64,000 nucleotides of DNA from Mycobacterium sp. MFM001 (GTDB lineage: Bacteria > Actinomycetota > Actinomycetes > Mycobacteriales > Mycobacteriaceae). How positions within the stretch are numbered: the stretch's first letter is position 1; every line of letters starts with the position of its first letter. Made by a program: the position numbers and the translations under genes. Below are positions 45,661-54,618 of the stretch, in pieces. Below the pieces are notes generated by a model, which was given only the letters and a program-made list of their open reading frames with translations, had not been told where the DNA came from and ran no database searches. The DNA lies in NCBI RefSeq assembly GCF_003402475.1, contig NZ_BFAB01000004.1:1-64000 (forward strand). The letters are read 5' to 3'.

Positions 45661-46146
45661 ATGGAACTGACCGCAGTCTTGTGCAATTACGCCGAGGCCC
45701 ACGACAACCTGCTCTTTCTCACGGGCGGCGGTATTAACGCCGCCATCGTCCCCCCCGGGGCGCCCGGGCCGTACACGATCAATGTCGGCATCGGCCTGAT
45801 CGTGGATGTCCCCTGGACTGCCACCAACCAGCAGCACACCGTCAAAGTGGTATTCCAAGACGCCGACGGGCACCCGGTTGAAGTACAACAAGGACCGGAT
45901 CAGCGGGGTCCGTTCGAGGGTGAAATCGCGTTCAATGTTGGCCGGCCACCGCACCTCGAACCCGGGCAGAGTCAGTCCGTTTCGCTGGCCATCAACGTTG
46001 TCGGACTGACGATCGACGAATTGGGGCAATACATCTTCGCCGTCAGTATTGACGGGACCGAGATGCAGCGTTTGCACTACCGCGTGGCTGCGCAGCCGGG
46101 GATGACATTGACGCCAGGTGGGCCTATGCCGCCGCTCATGCGATAA
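45661..46146 (+). CDS. DUF6941-like hypothetical protein
   Basis: A 161-residue beta-rich protein beginning A-V-L-C-N-Y-A-E-A-H-D-N-L-L-F-L-T-G-G-G. It resembles the DUF6941 family of small proteins of unknown role. The C-terminal region is Pro/Gly-rich. The divergent spacer to brnT holds the promoters. I cannot assign a function. Confidence 0.55.
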   Translation: MELTAVLCNYAEAHDNLLFLTGGGINAAIVPPGAPGPYTINVGIGLIVDVPWTATNQQHTVKVVFQDADGHPVEVQQGPDQRGPFEGEIAFNVGRPPHLEPGQSQSVSLAINVVGLTIDELGQYIFAVSIDGTEMQRLHYRVAAQPGMTLTPGGPMPPLMR

Positions 46147-46197
46147 CTAGCGAAAGATCAAGCGGCACGCTTTCGCCTATCAGTCCTATGACGCAGC

Positions 46198-46434
46198 ATG
46201 CCGTTCGAGGCCGCTACGACACGACTTTTCGCCCGCAGGCCGCCGACGCACGGGGAGCATGATCCCCGCGGCTGCTGTCCCGGCGCCGGCGCCAACGTGA
46301 AGGTGATTCAAAAGCTGCTCGGGCACAAGACGGCGACGCTGACGCTGGACCGCTGCTGGCACCTTTACCCCGACGATTTGACGCGATCGCGACCCCTTTC
46401 GACGCCTCCGCTCAAACTACTGGGGACTGGCTGA
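46198..46434 (+). pseudogene. Tyrosine-recombinase (phage integrase) C-terminal remnant
   Basis: The middle reads G-A-G-A-N-V-K-V-I-Q-K-L-L-G-H-K-T-A-T and L-T-L-D-R-C-W-H-L-Y-P-D-D-L, the box-II end of tyrosine recombinases. The residue where the catalytic tyrosine is expected (D-R-Y) is a cysteine, and no upstream catalytic domain exists. It lies just inside the island next to the intact tRNA-Tyr, where integrase genes usually sit. Confidence 0.75.
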
Positions 46435-46487
46435 GGACTGGCCGAGGACTCAAACCGGTTGCACCGGTGTGAAATAGCCTCTGACAT

Positions 46488-46573
46488 TGGTGGCAGGTCC
46501 AGGATTCGAACCTGGGTAGGCATACGCCGACGGATTTACAGTCCGCTCCCATTGGCCGCTCGGGCAACCTGCC
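46488..46573 (-). tRNA. tRNA-Tyr (GTA)
   Basis: On the minus strand the sequence starts GGCAGGTTGCCCGAGCGGCC and ends ACCTGCCACCA. Acceptor strands GGCAGGT/ACCTGCC pair fully. The anticodon GTA is at 46537-46539 in CTGTAAATC. A long variable arm makes it class II as expected for tRNA-Tyr, and the T-arm GGTTCGAATCC is perfect. CCA is encoded. It is the integration target of the relic at 44688-46573. Confidence 0.95.
46494..46556 (-). repeat. tRNA-Tyr internal copy of att-like 63-bp repeat
   Basis: This is the proximal copy of the 63-bp direct repeat shared with 44688-44750 (62 of 63 identical). It lies inside the intact tRNA gene. The two copies bracket about 1.8 kb. Confidence 0.85.
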
Positions 46574-46653
46574 TTGGTGCGACTAGCACCCTACAACGAG
46601 GATGTACTCAGGATACAAACGACCAAGCAACCAATCGAGAAGGGACGGATCCA

Positions 46654-47145
46654 ATGGCGGATTCATCGTTCGACATCGTCAGCAAGGTCGATCGCCAGGA
46701 AGTCGACAACGCCCTCAATCAGGCCGCCAAGGAGCTGGCCACCCGGTTCGACTTCCGCGGCACCGACACCAAGATCGCCTGGAAAGGCGACGAGGCAATC
46801 GAGCTGACCAGTTCGACCGAGGAGCGCGTCAAGGCCGCCGTCGAGGTGTTCAAGGAGAAGCTGATCCGCCGCGACATCTCGTTAAAGGCCTTCGAGGCCG
46901 GCGAGCCGCAGGCCTCCGGCAAGACTTACAAGGTGACCGGGACGCTCAAGCAGGGCATTTCCAGCGAGAACGCCAAGAAGATCACCAAGCTGATCCGCGA
47001 CGAGGGCCCCAAGAACGTCAAGAGCCAGATCCAGGGCGACGAGGTGCGGGTGTCCAGCAAGAAGCGCGACGACCTCCAGGCCGTCATCGCGATGCTCAAG
47101 AACGCCGACCTCGACGTAGCTTTACAGTTCGTCAACTACCGGTAG
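46654..47145 (+). CDS. yajQ: YajQ-family nucleotide-binding protein
   Basis: A 163-residue protein with the family start [11 protein letters not shown], then R-F-D-F-R-G-T near 34-40 and S-K-K-R-D-D-L-Q near 136-143. It is a cyclic-di-GMP/nucleotide-binding type protein, orthologous to Rv0566c by position and pattern. The ATG 46654 follows a purine-rich ribosome binding site (GAGAAGGGACGG). It is separated from the tRNA-Tyr by 80 bp. Confidence 0.93.
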   Translation: MADSSFDIVSKVDRQEVDNALNQAAKELATRFDFRGTDTKIAWKGDEAIELTSSTEERVKAAVEVFKEKLIRRDISLKAFEAGEPQASGKTYKVTGTLKQGISSENAKKITKLIRDEGPKNVKSQIQGDEVRVSSKKRDDLQAVIAMLKNADLDVALQFVNYR

Positions 47146-47156
47146 GACTGGTAGCT

Positions 47157-47663
47157 ATGACCACTGTCGAGGACTTGGCCGTCGCGACGCAACGCGTTCG
47201 CCAGAGCGCGCAAGCCGTACGCGCCGCCCTGTCCTCGGTGGCGGCGTACAGCGAGCCCGCGATCGCTCGGGCCGTCCAAGCCGAACTCAACCTCTACGCA
47301 CGCATCGAGGCGGAGTTCGGCTTGCTGACCAGCACCGAAGCCGGTAAACGGATGGGTTCGCGGTCGCGTGCCCCGCGCAATCTTGCTGCCAGCGCGCGCC
47401 GCAACAACCAACTGGTCGCCATACGTCGGGGCAACCATCTGGCCTACCCGGGGTTTCAGTTTGGACCGGACGGACAGCCCCTTGCCGTGATTGGTCGGCT
47501 GCGCAAAATCGCGGAAACCAACGACTGGTCGGAGACGGGCTTGGTGCAGTGGTTGTGCTCGCCGACGACGTACTTCGACGGCGACCGGCCCGTCGACCAC
47601 CTCACCGAGGATCCAGACGGCGTCGCCGCAGTGGCAGCGGACGACATGGCCGTCGAGTGGTAA
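47157..47663 (+). CDS. MbcA/Xre-like antitoxin (partner toxin truncated)
   Basis: A 168-residue protein. The middle (G-L-L-T-S-T-E-A-G-K-R-M-G, then A-A-S-A-R-R-N-N-Q-L-V-A-I) and the C-terminal L-V-Q-W-L-C-S-P-T-T-Y-F-D-G-D-R-P show the Xre/MbcA toxin-binding pattern. It begins 11 bp after yajQ ends. The next gene, expected to be a RES toxin, is only a stub. Confidence 0.6.
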   Translation: MTTVEDLAVATQRVRQSAQAVRAALSSVAAYSEPAIARAVQAELNLYARIEAEFGLLTSTEAGKRMGSRSRAPRNLAASARRNNQLVAIRRGNHLAYPGFQFGPDGQPLAVIGRLRKIAETNDWSETGLVQWLCSPTTYFDGDRPVDHLTEDPDGVAAVAADDMAVEW

Positions 47664-47770
47664 AGGCGCCACCCACTCCGTTCGAGCCAGCCATCGAGAA
47701 ACTGCCCGCGGGACACCTGCTGCATGGCGTTTCACGGCGGTCGTCCCAGACCTGCCCGCAACCCTCGTGA
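47657..47770 (+). pseudogene. RES-domain toxin remnant
   Basis: GTG 47657 overlaps the antitoxin end and opens a 37-residue frame (V-V-K-A-P-P-T-P-F-E, L-P-A-G-H-L-L-H-G-V), the normal opening of RES toxins. It stops before the R-F-x-P and A-F-R-E core, so the protein cannot function. The deletion runs to just before the monooxygenase gene. Confidence 0.55.
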
Positions 47771-47845
47771 CGCTCTGGCCCAATCAACCGGTGGGTGCCT
47801 AGTCTGGTGACCACGACCACACCGTCGCCGGAAGCGAGGTTCGCG

Positions 47846-49357
47846 ATGACCGTGACGCCCCAGGAGGCCCCCGAGACCGCCACCGCGCCCACCGACGGCG
47901 GACACTACGACGTCGTCATCATCGGCGCCGGCATCTCCGGGCTGGGCGCGGCGTATCGGCTCACCGAGCGCAACCCCGGGCTGAACTACGTGATCCTGGA
48001 GCGTCGCGAGCAGATCGGCGGCACCTGGGACCTCTTCCGCTACCCCGGCGTCCGCTCCGACAGCAGCATCTTCACGCTGTGCTTCCCCTACGAGCCGTGG
48101 ACCCGCAAAGAAGGCGTGGCCGACGGCGTGCACATCCGCGAGTACCTGACCGAGACCGCGCACAAGTACGGCATCGACAAGCACATCCGGTTCAACAGCC
48201 ATGTGCGCGCGGCGGACTGGGACTCCTCGACTGACACCTGGACCGTCACGGTCGAACAGGACGGCGCTGAGAAGACCTACCGCGGGCGCTTCGTGTTCTT
48301 CGGTTCCGGCTACTACAACTACGACGAGGGCTACACCCCGGAATTTCCGGGCATCGAAAAGTTCGGCGGCACCGTCGTGCATCCGCAGCACTGGCCGGAG
48401 GACCTCGACTACACCGGCAAGAAGATGGTGGTGATCGGTAGTGGCGCGACGGCGATTTCGCTGATCCCGTCGCTGACCGAGAAAGCCTCGAAAGTCACCA
48501 TGCTGCAACGCTCCCCGACGTACATGTTCTCGGCGTCGAGGTACAGCTGGTTTGCCGACGGGCTGCGAAAGCTGTTGCCCCGCAAGTTTGCCCACCCAAT
48601 TATCCGGCTGCGCAATGCGCTGTTCGAAGGCGCGATCTGGTTTTTGGCGCGCAAGACACCGGCGTTTATGAAGTGGTGGATCCGCCAGATCGCAGTTCGC
48701 AACCTGCCCAAGGGTTATGACGTCGACACGCATTTCAAGCCGCGGTACAACCCGTGGGATCAGCGGCTGTGCCTGATCCCCGACGCCGACCTCTATGTCG
48801 CGATCAGCGAAGGCCGCGCCGAGGTGGTTACCGACCACATCGACCACTTCGACGCCACCGGCATCGCGCTGAAATCTGGCGGGCACCTCGACGCCGACAT
48901 CGTCGTCACCGCTACCGGTTTGCAGTTGCAGGCGCTCGGCGGCGTGACGGTGTCGCTGGACGGCGCAGAGATCAAGCCGCAAGACCGCTTCGTCTACAAG
49001 GCTCACATGCTCGAGGACGTGCCCAACCTGTTCTGGTGTGTGGGCTACACCAACGCGTCGTGGACGCTGCGCGCCGACATCACTGCCCGCGCGACGGCAA
49101 AACTGTTGGAGTACATGCGGACTCGCGGCTACACGCACGCCTACCCGCATCTCGGCGGCGAGCCGATGCCCGAAAAGCCGTCCTGGGACATCCAGGCCGG
49201 CTACGTACTGCGGTCGCTGCACGCCCTGCCGAAGTCGGGCACCAAGCGGCCGTGGAATGTGCGGCAGAACTACTTCGCCGATGCCATCGACTACCGGTTC
49301 GACCGGATCGACGAGGCGATGGTGTTTGGTCGGTGTCGACAGTCACAAGTTGCTTGA
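47846..49357 (+). CDS. Flavin-containing (Baeyer-Villiger-type) monooxygenase
   Basis: A 503-residue monooxygenase. The FAD motif G-A-G-I-S-G is near 27-32. The Baeyer-Villiger fingerprint F-G-G-T-V-V-H-P-Q-H-W-P lies near 173-184, and a second Rossmann motif G-S-G-A-T-A near 198. It resembles Rv0565c. ATG 47846 (GAAGCGAGG upstream) is chosen over GTG/TTG further upstream. It probably oxygenates ketones or sulfides using NADPH. Confidence 0.9.
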   Translation: MTVTPQEAPETATAPTDGGHYDVVIIGAGISGLGAAYRLTERNPGLNYVILERREQIGGTWDLFRYPGVRSDSSIFTLCFPYEPWTRKEGVADGVHIREYLTETAHKYGIDKHIRFNSHVRAADWDSSTDTWTVTVEQDGAEKTYRGRFVFFGSGYYNYDEGYTPEFPGIEKFGGTVVHPQHWPEDLDYTGKKMVVIGSGATAISLIPSLTEKASKVTMLQRSPTYMFSASRYSWFADGLRKLLPRKFAHPIIRLRNALFEGAIWFLARKTPAFMKWWIRQIAVRNLPKGYDVDTHFKPRYNPWDQRLCLIPDADLYVAISEGRAEVVTDHIDHFDATGIALKSGGHLDADIVVTATGLQLQALGGVTVSLDGAEIKPQDRFVYKAHMLEDVPNLFWCVGYTNASWTLRADITARATAKLLEYMRTRGYTHAYPHLGGEPMPEKPSWDIQAGYVLRSLHALPKSGTKRPWNVRQNYFADAIDYRFDRIDEAMVFGRCRQSQVA

Positions 49358-49389
49358 AACCGACACCGTTGGTTGGGCATTATTAAGGA

Positions 49390-49698
49390 ATGCTAAGCAC
49401 ACGGAAGTTCGTCAGATCGATGGTCGTTGCGGCTGCTGCCGCGACAGCGATCGCGGCCGGACCGATGGCCGTGTTGTCTTCAACTGCACCGGTTTCCGAC
49501 CAGGTCGTCGTTGCCGATCCTGGCGGTACGCAGGGCGGCGGCGGCCCCGACGGTCAGGGCGGTGGCGGCGGCTGCGGCAGCGGTCCGGGCTGGAACGGCT
49601 GCGGCGGCTGGAACCCCTTCCAGGGCGGCACGTTCAACGGCTGCTCCAACGGAGTGTGCGGTGGCTGGGACGGCCAGCGCGGCTGGGGCCACCTCTAA
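49390..49698 (+). CDS. Small secreted glycine-rich protein
   Basis: A 102-residue protein with a Sec signal (basic start, alanine-rich hydrophobic segment, cleavage near V-V-V-A-D). The mature ~60 residues are Gly-rich with C-G-S-G, C-G-G-W, C-S-N and C-G-G-W cysteines. It starts 32 bp after the monooxygenase. Its function is unknown and it is probably cell-wall or extracellular. Confidence 0.65.
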   Translation: MLSTRKFVRSMVVAAAAATAIAAGPMAVLSSTAPVSDQVVVADPGGTQGGGGPDGQGGGGGCGSGPGWNGCGGWNPFQGGTFNGCSNGVCGGWDGQRGWGHL

Positions 49699-49700
49699 AC

Positions 49701-50249
49701 TCAGCCGCCGGCGATCTCGTCGGTGATGTCGTGCCAACCGCTGTCGTTGCGGTGGTCGTTCATATTGCGGCACTCCCCGAACAGCTCGATACTGCCGCCG
49801 TTGGAGGGGGCTGGCCCCATCGTGATCGTGATGTTGCCTTTGTGCAGATTCTCCCCATGCGGCTGCATGCCGGGCGCAGCACCACTAGCCCAGCCGGGCT
49901 GCTTGGACATCGTCGAGCTGATTTGCCGGAAAAAGGCGTTGCGATCAGTACCTTCTGGAATGTCGAACGTCATGTCGACGCGACCGTGGTAGGGCGGGTC
50001 ACCCTGGTCGTTGCACCACTCCCAGGCGAACGTCGCATAGGTGACGTGCAAGCCGGTGGCTTTGACGATTTCCTTGGCCGGGTCGACTACCTGGGCTCGG
50101 GCCTGCTCGTCGGAAAGCGGCGCGACGTCGGGTGAGGCGCGGTGCCGGGATGGAAACATCTGCGAGCATCCTCCTAGGACTAGGACCAGGGTAAAGGCAA
50201 CCAGCAGCGGCCACTGCCGCCGAAGGTGGCTAATTCGGTTTGTAGTCAT
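49701..50249 (-). CDS. Putative lipoprotein
   Basis: A 182-residue protein with a type II signal peptide and lipobox L-G-G-C (C28). Mature residues hold an E-W-C-N and a later G-E-C-R pair, possibly a disulfide. Start ATG 50249 overlaps the end of the upstream DUF1023 gene, so the two are coupled. TTG 50255 is an alternative. The family is not recognised beyond mycobacterial lipoproteins. Confidence 0.7.
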   Translation of the reverse strand: MTTNRISHLRRQWPLLVAFTLVLVLGGCSQMFPSRHRASPDVAPLSDEQARAQVVDPAKEIVKATGLHVTYATFAWEWCNDQGDPPYHGRVDMTFDIPEGTDRNAFFRQISSTMSKQPGWASGAAPGMQPHGENLHKGNITITMGPAPSNGGSIELFGECRNMNDHRNDSGWHDITDEIAGG

Positions 50250-52101
50250 GACCAAGCGTTCCGGGTCGGTCCCATTCGGGGTCGTAGATCGGTGATTCGA
50301 GTTTCGGTACGGGGATGTTGCCGAACGGAGTATGCACCTGGCCCGTGGTGACGGGCGGTACGTCGACCCGCGGTTTGGCCAGCAGTCCTTCGTTTCCCAG
50401 GTTGTCGCCGTGACCGGTGGCGATGTCGGTCATGCTGCGCAGCGATTCGCTGCCCATGTGGTAGTAGAACGAATGGTCGCTCGGGTTGAGGTGGGTGGTG
50501 CCCGGGACTTCGGCCTGGAAGCGCGTTGCTCCGAAACCGTCATGCGCGGGGTCCGCGCCCAACCCGGCCGAGGATCCGAGTGGGTGGCCCAACATGTCGT
50601 TGAGCGGGTTCGTCAAGCTGTGGCCTTCGCCGATCCAGCCGACGGGATCGGTGGAGGCGTCGCCGACGTAGAGCTTGCCGCCGTTGAGATGGAAATCGGC
50701 GGCGCTGTGCGCCATATCGGTTCCGGGGCAACCCAATAGCACGGCGTCGTTGGCGCGCATGCCGCTGTTTGCGAAAGCGTCGGCCACCGTTGTCGAGCCG
50801 TAGGAATGTCCAATCACGGTGACATGCTGCGGAATTCCACTGTCGTGTGTCACCCCCAAACTGTTGACGTCCCAGGCCAGCAGATCGCCACCCGCTCTCG
50901 CCAGTCCCGGGTTGGCAATGTTGGGATCGGTGAAGTCGGCGGGAGTGTCATAGCCCATCCACGCGATCACCGCGGTGGGATGGTCCGGATCCGCGTAGTA
51001 GGACTGCTTCCATAGGTTGATCGCATCGTTGTGACCGTCGGAGAGCCAACCGCCCTTCACACTGCTGCTGGTACCCGGCACGATCACCGCGGTGTTCGGC
51101 GATTTGTCAGGATTGCCGATCGCGATCGCCGCCTTGCCTTTACCGTTGAACGCGGTGGGGTCGTACGCCCACAGCATGGTGGGCCGAAGGTGCCGCGCCG
51201 CCTTCTCCTCGTCGCTGATCTCGCTGTAGCGGCGGTGGTCCTTGCTGGTGTCGATGCCGAGATCGTGCAGCAGGCCCTCTTGCGTCTTCTGCGCATTCTG
51301 ATAGCGGGTGATGTCGTTGGCCGAAAGCCCATAGCGCCCTGGGTCTTTCACAACATCGGCCGGCGACACCCCATGCTGTTGTGCGGTGTGTTCGACCCGG
51401 TTGAGATCGTCGTCCATCACCTGCACGTTGACCTTGTCGCGCACATCGGCCGGAATACCGTTGAGGTTGCCCAGGATCGGCGGATGCTGAGCGATCAGCG
51501 CTTGCCGCTGCCCGTCGGTCAGCGAATCCCACCACTTCTTGACGCCCTCCGGGCTGGTGTCCTGCGAAGGGATCTGAATGTCCTGCCCCGACACCTTGAC
51601 CGGTGGATTGGGAATCGACGAGCCGCACGCCTCCGCAATAGCCGCCGCGGTGGATTGGTCGGTCTCATCGAACACCTGCAGGAGCTTCTGAAGAAACTTC
51701 GTGAACTTCTCCGCCAGCCCGTTCAAGAACCTGCCCACCAGCCACTGGTGTGGCTTCACGACACCGTCATCGCTGACCGAGAAACCCATCATCTGCAGGC
51801 TCTCGACCAAGTCGAGGATGGCTTTGCGCAGGGCCGACAGTTGGTCTCCGCCGTTTTGCAGCGCCGACTGCAGTTCCTGCAGCCTGGTGTGGAACCGCTC
51901 CTGCTTGCCCAGGATCTGCAGACCCTTTGCGATCGCGGCCTGCGCGGCGTCGCCCTGCCAGGATTGCTGAAGATAGGACAGCTCTTCGCGCTCGCCGGCC
52001 ATGATGGTTTCCAGCTGGGTGATCTTGCCGCCCAAGGCACTGGCAGCATCGAGCAGCTTCTCGGGGTGCGACGCCCTCACGGTCGAAACCGATACGCTCA
52101 C
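50230..52101 (-). CDS. DUF1023 alpha/beta hydrolase with WXG100-like N-terminus
   Basis: A 623-residue protein. GTG 52101 with GGGGAGA upstream marks the start. Earlier frame is antisense to gpsA. The N-terminal ~110 residues have the helical W-Q-G-D-A-A turn of WXG100/ESX-type proteins. The C-terminal half is a DUF1023 hydrolase with nucleophile elbow G-H-S-Y-G-S near 430. It may be exported by a type VII system (inference). It is divergent from gpsA. Confidence 0.75.
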   Translation of the reverse strand: MSVSVSTVRASHPEKLLDAASALGGKITQLETIMAGEREELSYLQQSWQGDAAQAAIAKGLQILGKQERFHTRLQELQSALQNGGDQLSALRKAILDLVESLQMMGFSVSDDGVVKPHQWLVGRFLNGLAEKFTKFLQKLLQVFDETDQSTAAAIAEACGSSIPNPPVKVSGQDIQIPSQDTSPEGVKKWWDSLTDGQRQALIAQHPPILGNLNGIPADVRDKVNVQVMDDDLNRVEHTAQQHGVSPADVVKDPGRYGLSANDITRYQNAQKTQEGLLHDLGIDTSKDHRRYSEISDEEKAARHLRPTMLWAYDPTAFNGKGKAAIAIGNPDKSPNTAVIVPGTSSSVKGGWLSDGHNDAINLWKQSYYADPDHPTAVIAWMGYDTPADFTDPNIANPGLARAGGDLLAWDVNSLGVTHDSGIPQHVTVIGHSYGSTTVADAFANSGMRANDAVLLGCPGTDMAHSAADFHLNGGKLYVGDASTDPVGWIGEGHSLTNPLNDMLGHPLGSSAGLGADPAHDGFGATRFQAEVPGTTHLNPSDHSFYYHMGSESLRSMTDIATGHGDNLGNEGLLAKPRVDVPPVTTGQVHTPFGNIPVPKLESPIYDPEWDRPGTLGHDYKPN

Positions 52102-52230
52102 GTCGCTAGATCTCCCCGGCCCGGCGTCGAACTGCAGGTTTTCTGAAGTTACCACTGGTTTGGCGGGTGCCGACGCAGCAATTTCCGCGACTGGCACCAA
52201 CGCGGCGATCCCGGCAATACGCTCATCGCC

Positions 52231-53253
52231 ATGGCAGCTTTGCGCGAACCGAAGGTCGTCGTCCTGGGCGGCGGTTCCTGGGGCACCACCGTCGCGTCCA
52301 TCTGCGCCCGTCGCGGACCGACGCTGCAGTGGGTGCGCTCGGAGGAGACCGCCAAGGACATCAACGACAACCACCGCAACACCCGCTACCTGGGCGACGA
52401 CGCGGTGCTCAGCGACACCCTGCGCGCCACCACCGACTTCTCCGAGGCCGCCAACGCCGCCGACGTCGTCGTGATGGGAGTGCCGTCGCACGGGTTCCGC
52501 GGGGTGCTGACCGAACTGGCCGCCGAGCTGCGGCCGTGGGTGCCGGTGGTGTCGCTGGTCAAGGGCCTCGAGCAGGGCACGAACATGCGGATGTCGCAGA
52601 TCATCGACGAGGTGCTGCCCGGCCATCCGGCCGGCATCCTGGCCGGCCCGAACATCGCGCGCGAGGTGGGCGAGGGGTACGCGGCGGCGGCTGTCTTGGC
52701 GATGCCCGATCACCACCTGGCCGCCCGGCTCGCAGAGTTGTTCCGCACCAGGCGTTTTCGGGTGTACACCACCGACGACGTGATCGGTGTCGAGATGGCG
52801 GGTGCGCTGAAGAACGTCTACGCGATCGCCGTCGGCATGGGTTACTCGCTGGGCATCGGCGAGAACACCCGCGCACTGGTGATGGCCCGGTCCGTGCGCG
52901 AGATGTCCAAACTGGGCGAGGCGATGGGCGGGCAGCGCGACACCTTCTCCGGCCTGGCCGGCATGGGCGATCTGATCGTCACCTGCACCAGCCAGCGCAG
53001 CCGTAACCGCCACGTCGGCGAGCAGCTCGGCGCGGGCAAGCCGATCGACGAGATCATCTCGTCGATGAACCAGGTGGCCGAGGGCGTCAAAGCGGCCAGC
53101 GTGATCATGGAGTTCGCCGACAAGTACGGGCTGAACATGCCGATCGCCCGCGAGGTCGACGCGGTGATCAACCACGGCTCCAGCGTCGAGCAGGCCTACC
53201 GCGGGCTGACCGCCGAAAAACCCGGACACGAGGTGCACGGCGCCGGGTTCTAA
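52231..53253 (+). CDS. gpsA: Glycerol-3-phosphate dehydrogenase [NAD(P)+]
   Basis: A 340-residue GpsA. NAD motif G-G-G-S-W-G-T near 13-19, G-P-N-I-A-R-E near 144-150, catalytic lysine region G-A-L-K-N-V near 190-195, and C-terminal S-M-N-Q-V-A-E-G. It makes sn-glycerol-3-phosphate for phospholipids and matches Rv0564c (gpdA1) in order. Confidence 0.95.
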   Translation: MAALREPKVVVLGGGSWGTTVASICARRGPTLQWVRSEETAKDINDNHRNTRYLGDDAVLSDTLRATTDFSEAANAADVVVMGVPSHGFRGVLTELAAELRPWVPVVSLVKGLEQGTNMRMSQIIDEVLPGHPAGILAGPNIAREVGEGYAAAAVLAMPDHHLAARLAELFRTRRFRVYTTDDVIGVEMAGALKNVYAIAVGMGYSLGIGENTRALVMARSVREMSKLGEAMGGQRDTFSGLAGMGDLIVTCTSQRSRNRHVGEQLGAGKPIDEIISSMNQVAEGVKAASVIMEFADKYGLNMPIAREVDAVINHGSSVEQAYRGLTAEKPGHEVHGAGF

Positions 53254-53464
53254 GGCGCCGCCTGCAAAGTTTTGTGTTCTCTATGTGTCGGGCTGTGCGG
53301 TTGAGACATTGATCGCTCGGTAAGTATTCTTGCGCTTGGCAATTGGACGTTGTGCGTCAAGTTTTACGTCGTCGCAACCTTCGAACCAGAAGTGTTAACC
53401 CGCGCGTCGTTACGCTCCACCTACACGAATGATTGTGCCGGATAAGGAAGTTGAGGCGTCAACG

Positions 53465-53812
53465 ATGCGGTCAGTGAGCGTGCTCGCCGTCGTTGTCTGC
53501 CTGCTCGCGGGTGTCATCGGATGCGGATTGGGCCGGGCAGTGGCCGACACACCGCAGCCCCCGCTGACATCACACCAGCTTCCCGACCATGACGTTGCTC
53601 ACGCGTCGTCGTCCACAATTCACAAACAGTTCCACGTTTCGGCGCTCCGCCGTAGCCGGCTGGCGACATGGCTGCCACCGCTGCCGTTGTCGCCGTCGCC
53701 GGTTTCCTTGCCCTCCTCCCTGTATCGGTTTGGTGTGACCAGCTTCTGTCAGCCGGTCACATCTCTTGCGGGTCGAGAACGGTTGGCCCAGTTCTGCGTA
53801 GCCAGACACTGA
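53465..53812 (+). CDS. Putative small secreted protein (uncertain)
   Basis: The first ~30 residues form a signal-peptide-like segment (V-L-A-V-V-V-C-L-L-A-G-V). The rest is Ser/Pro-rich with no domain. In another frame a hydrophobic stretch from ATG 53668 runs to 53874 and overlaps the next start (ATGA). The two halves could be one frameshifted gene. No upstream genes are co-oriented except gpsA, 211 bp away. I cannot decide which reading is real. Confidence 0.3.
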   Translation: MRSVSVLAVVVCLLAGVIGCGLGRAVADTPQPPLTSHQLPDHDVAHASSSTIHKQFHVSALRRSRLATWLPPLPLSPSPVSLPSSLYRFGVTSFCQPVTSLAGRERLAQFCVARH

Positions 53813-53870
53813 TCGTCGTCGCACGCCAGACATCGCCCGCCAACCGAACGGCAAGGACATTTCACACTTT

Positions 53871-54617
53871 ATGATTCAGCGCGCCAAAAATGCGATGCGA
53901 CAAGTCAACTCAGGTCAACCCAAGCCCATGTTCGACGGCGAGGTGCGACTGTCCTGGGTGCTGGCCTGGCTTGCCGGCCTGGTGGGGGCGGTGGCGTTCA
54001 CCCACTCCGCTGGATACTTCGTGACATTCATGACCGGCAACACCGAACGCGCCATGGTCGGGTTCTTCATCGACGAACCCTGGCTGTCGATATCCGCGGG
54101 GCTGTTGCTGATGTGCTTCCTCAGCGGCGTGATCGTCGGGTCGTTGTGCCGCCGACACATCTGGGGCGCACACCCGCACGGCCCGACCGTGCTGACGACG
54201 GTCTGCCTGCTGGCCGCCACGTTCGTCGACGCCATGCTGGACGGGTGGTCGACCGGTGGAGTCTCCTTTGTGCCAATCCTGTTGATTGCCTTCGGTATTG
54301 GCGCATTGAACACGACGTTCGTCAAGAACGGCGAGGTGTCGATCGCGCTGAGCTACGTGACCGGGACGGTGGTGAAACTGGGCCAGGGCATCGAGCGCCA
54401 CCTCAGCGGAGGCTCGGCGGCCGACTGGTTGGGGCATTTTCTGCTGTACGCCAGTTTTCTCACCGGCGCCGCGACGGGCGGGTGCATCAGCCTGGTGGTC
54501 AGCGGTTCACAGATGCTCGCCGTGGCCGCGGTGGTGTGTGCTTTGACCACCGGGTACGCCTGGTTTTACGCCGACCGGCGCGTCAAGCAACAGCGCAGTT
54601 ACGTGAACACCGCCTGA
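53871..54617 (+). CDS. DUF1275 (YoaK-type) membrane protein
   Basis: A 248-residue protein with about six transmembrane helices. The family motif G-x-x-G-A-V-A-F-T-H-S-A-G near the start, F-V-T-F-M-T-G-N-T near 51-59, and G-A-L-N-T-T-F near 143-149 are the DUF1275/YoaK pattern. Its function is unknown, and transport is assumed. It is convergent with htpX, one base apart. Confidence 0.8.
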   Translation: MIQRAKNAMRQVNSGQPKPMFDGEVRLSWVLAWLAGLVGAVAFTHSAGYFVTFMTGNTERAMVGFFIDEPWLSISAGLLLMCFLSGVIVGSLCRRHIWGAHPHGPTVLTTVCLLAATFVDAMLDGWSTGGVSFVPILLIAFGIGALNTTFVKNGEVSIALSYVTGTVVKLGQGIERHLSGGSAADWLGHFLLYASFLTGAATGGCISLVVSGSQMLAVAAVVCALTTGYAWFYADRRVKQQRSYVNTA

Positions 54618-54618
54618 C

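Noticed and set aside
47732..49222. Minus-strand open frame of 496 codons
   Set aside because: It is antisense to the Baeyer-Villiger-type monooxygenase, whose motifs are unambiguous.
52102..53238. 5' extension of the DUF1023 hydrolase frame over gpsA
   Set aside because: The added 379 residues are antisense to gpsA and not protein-like. GTG 52101 has a ribosome binding site and starts the conserved part.
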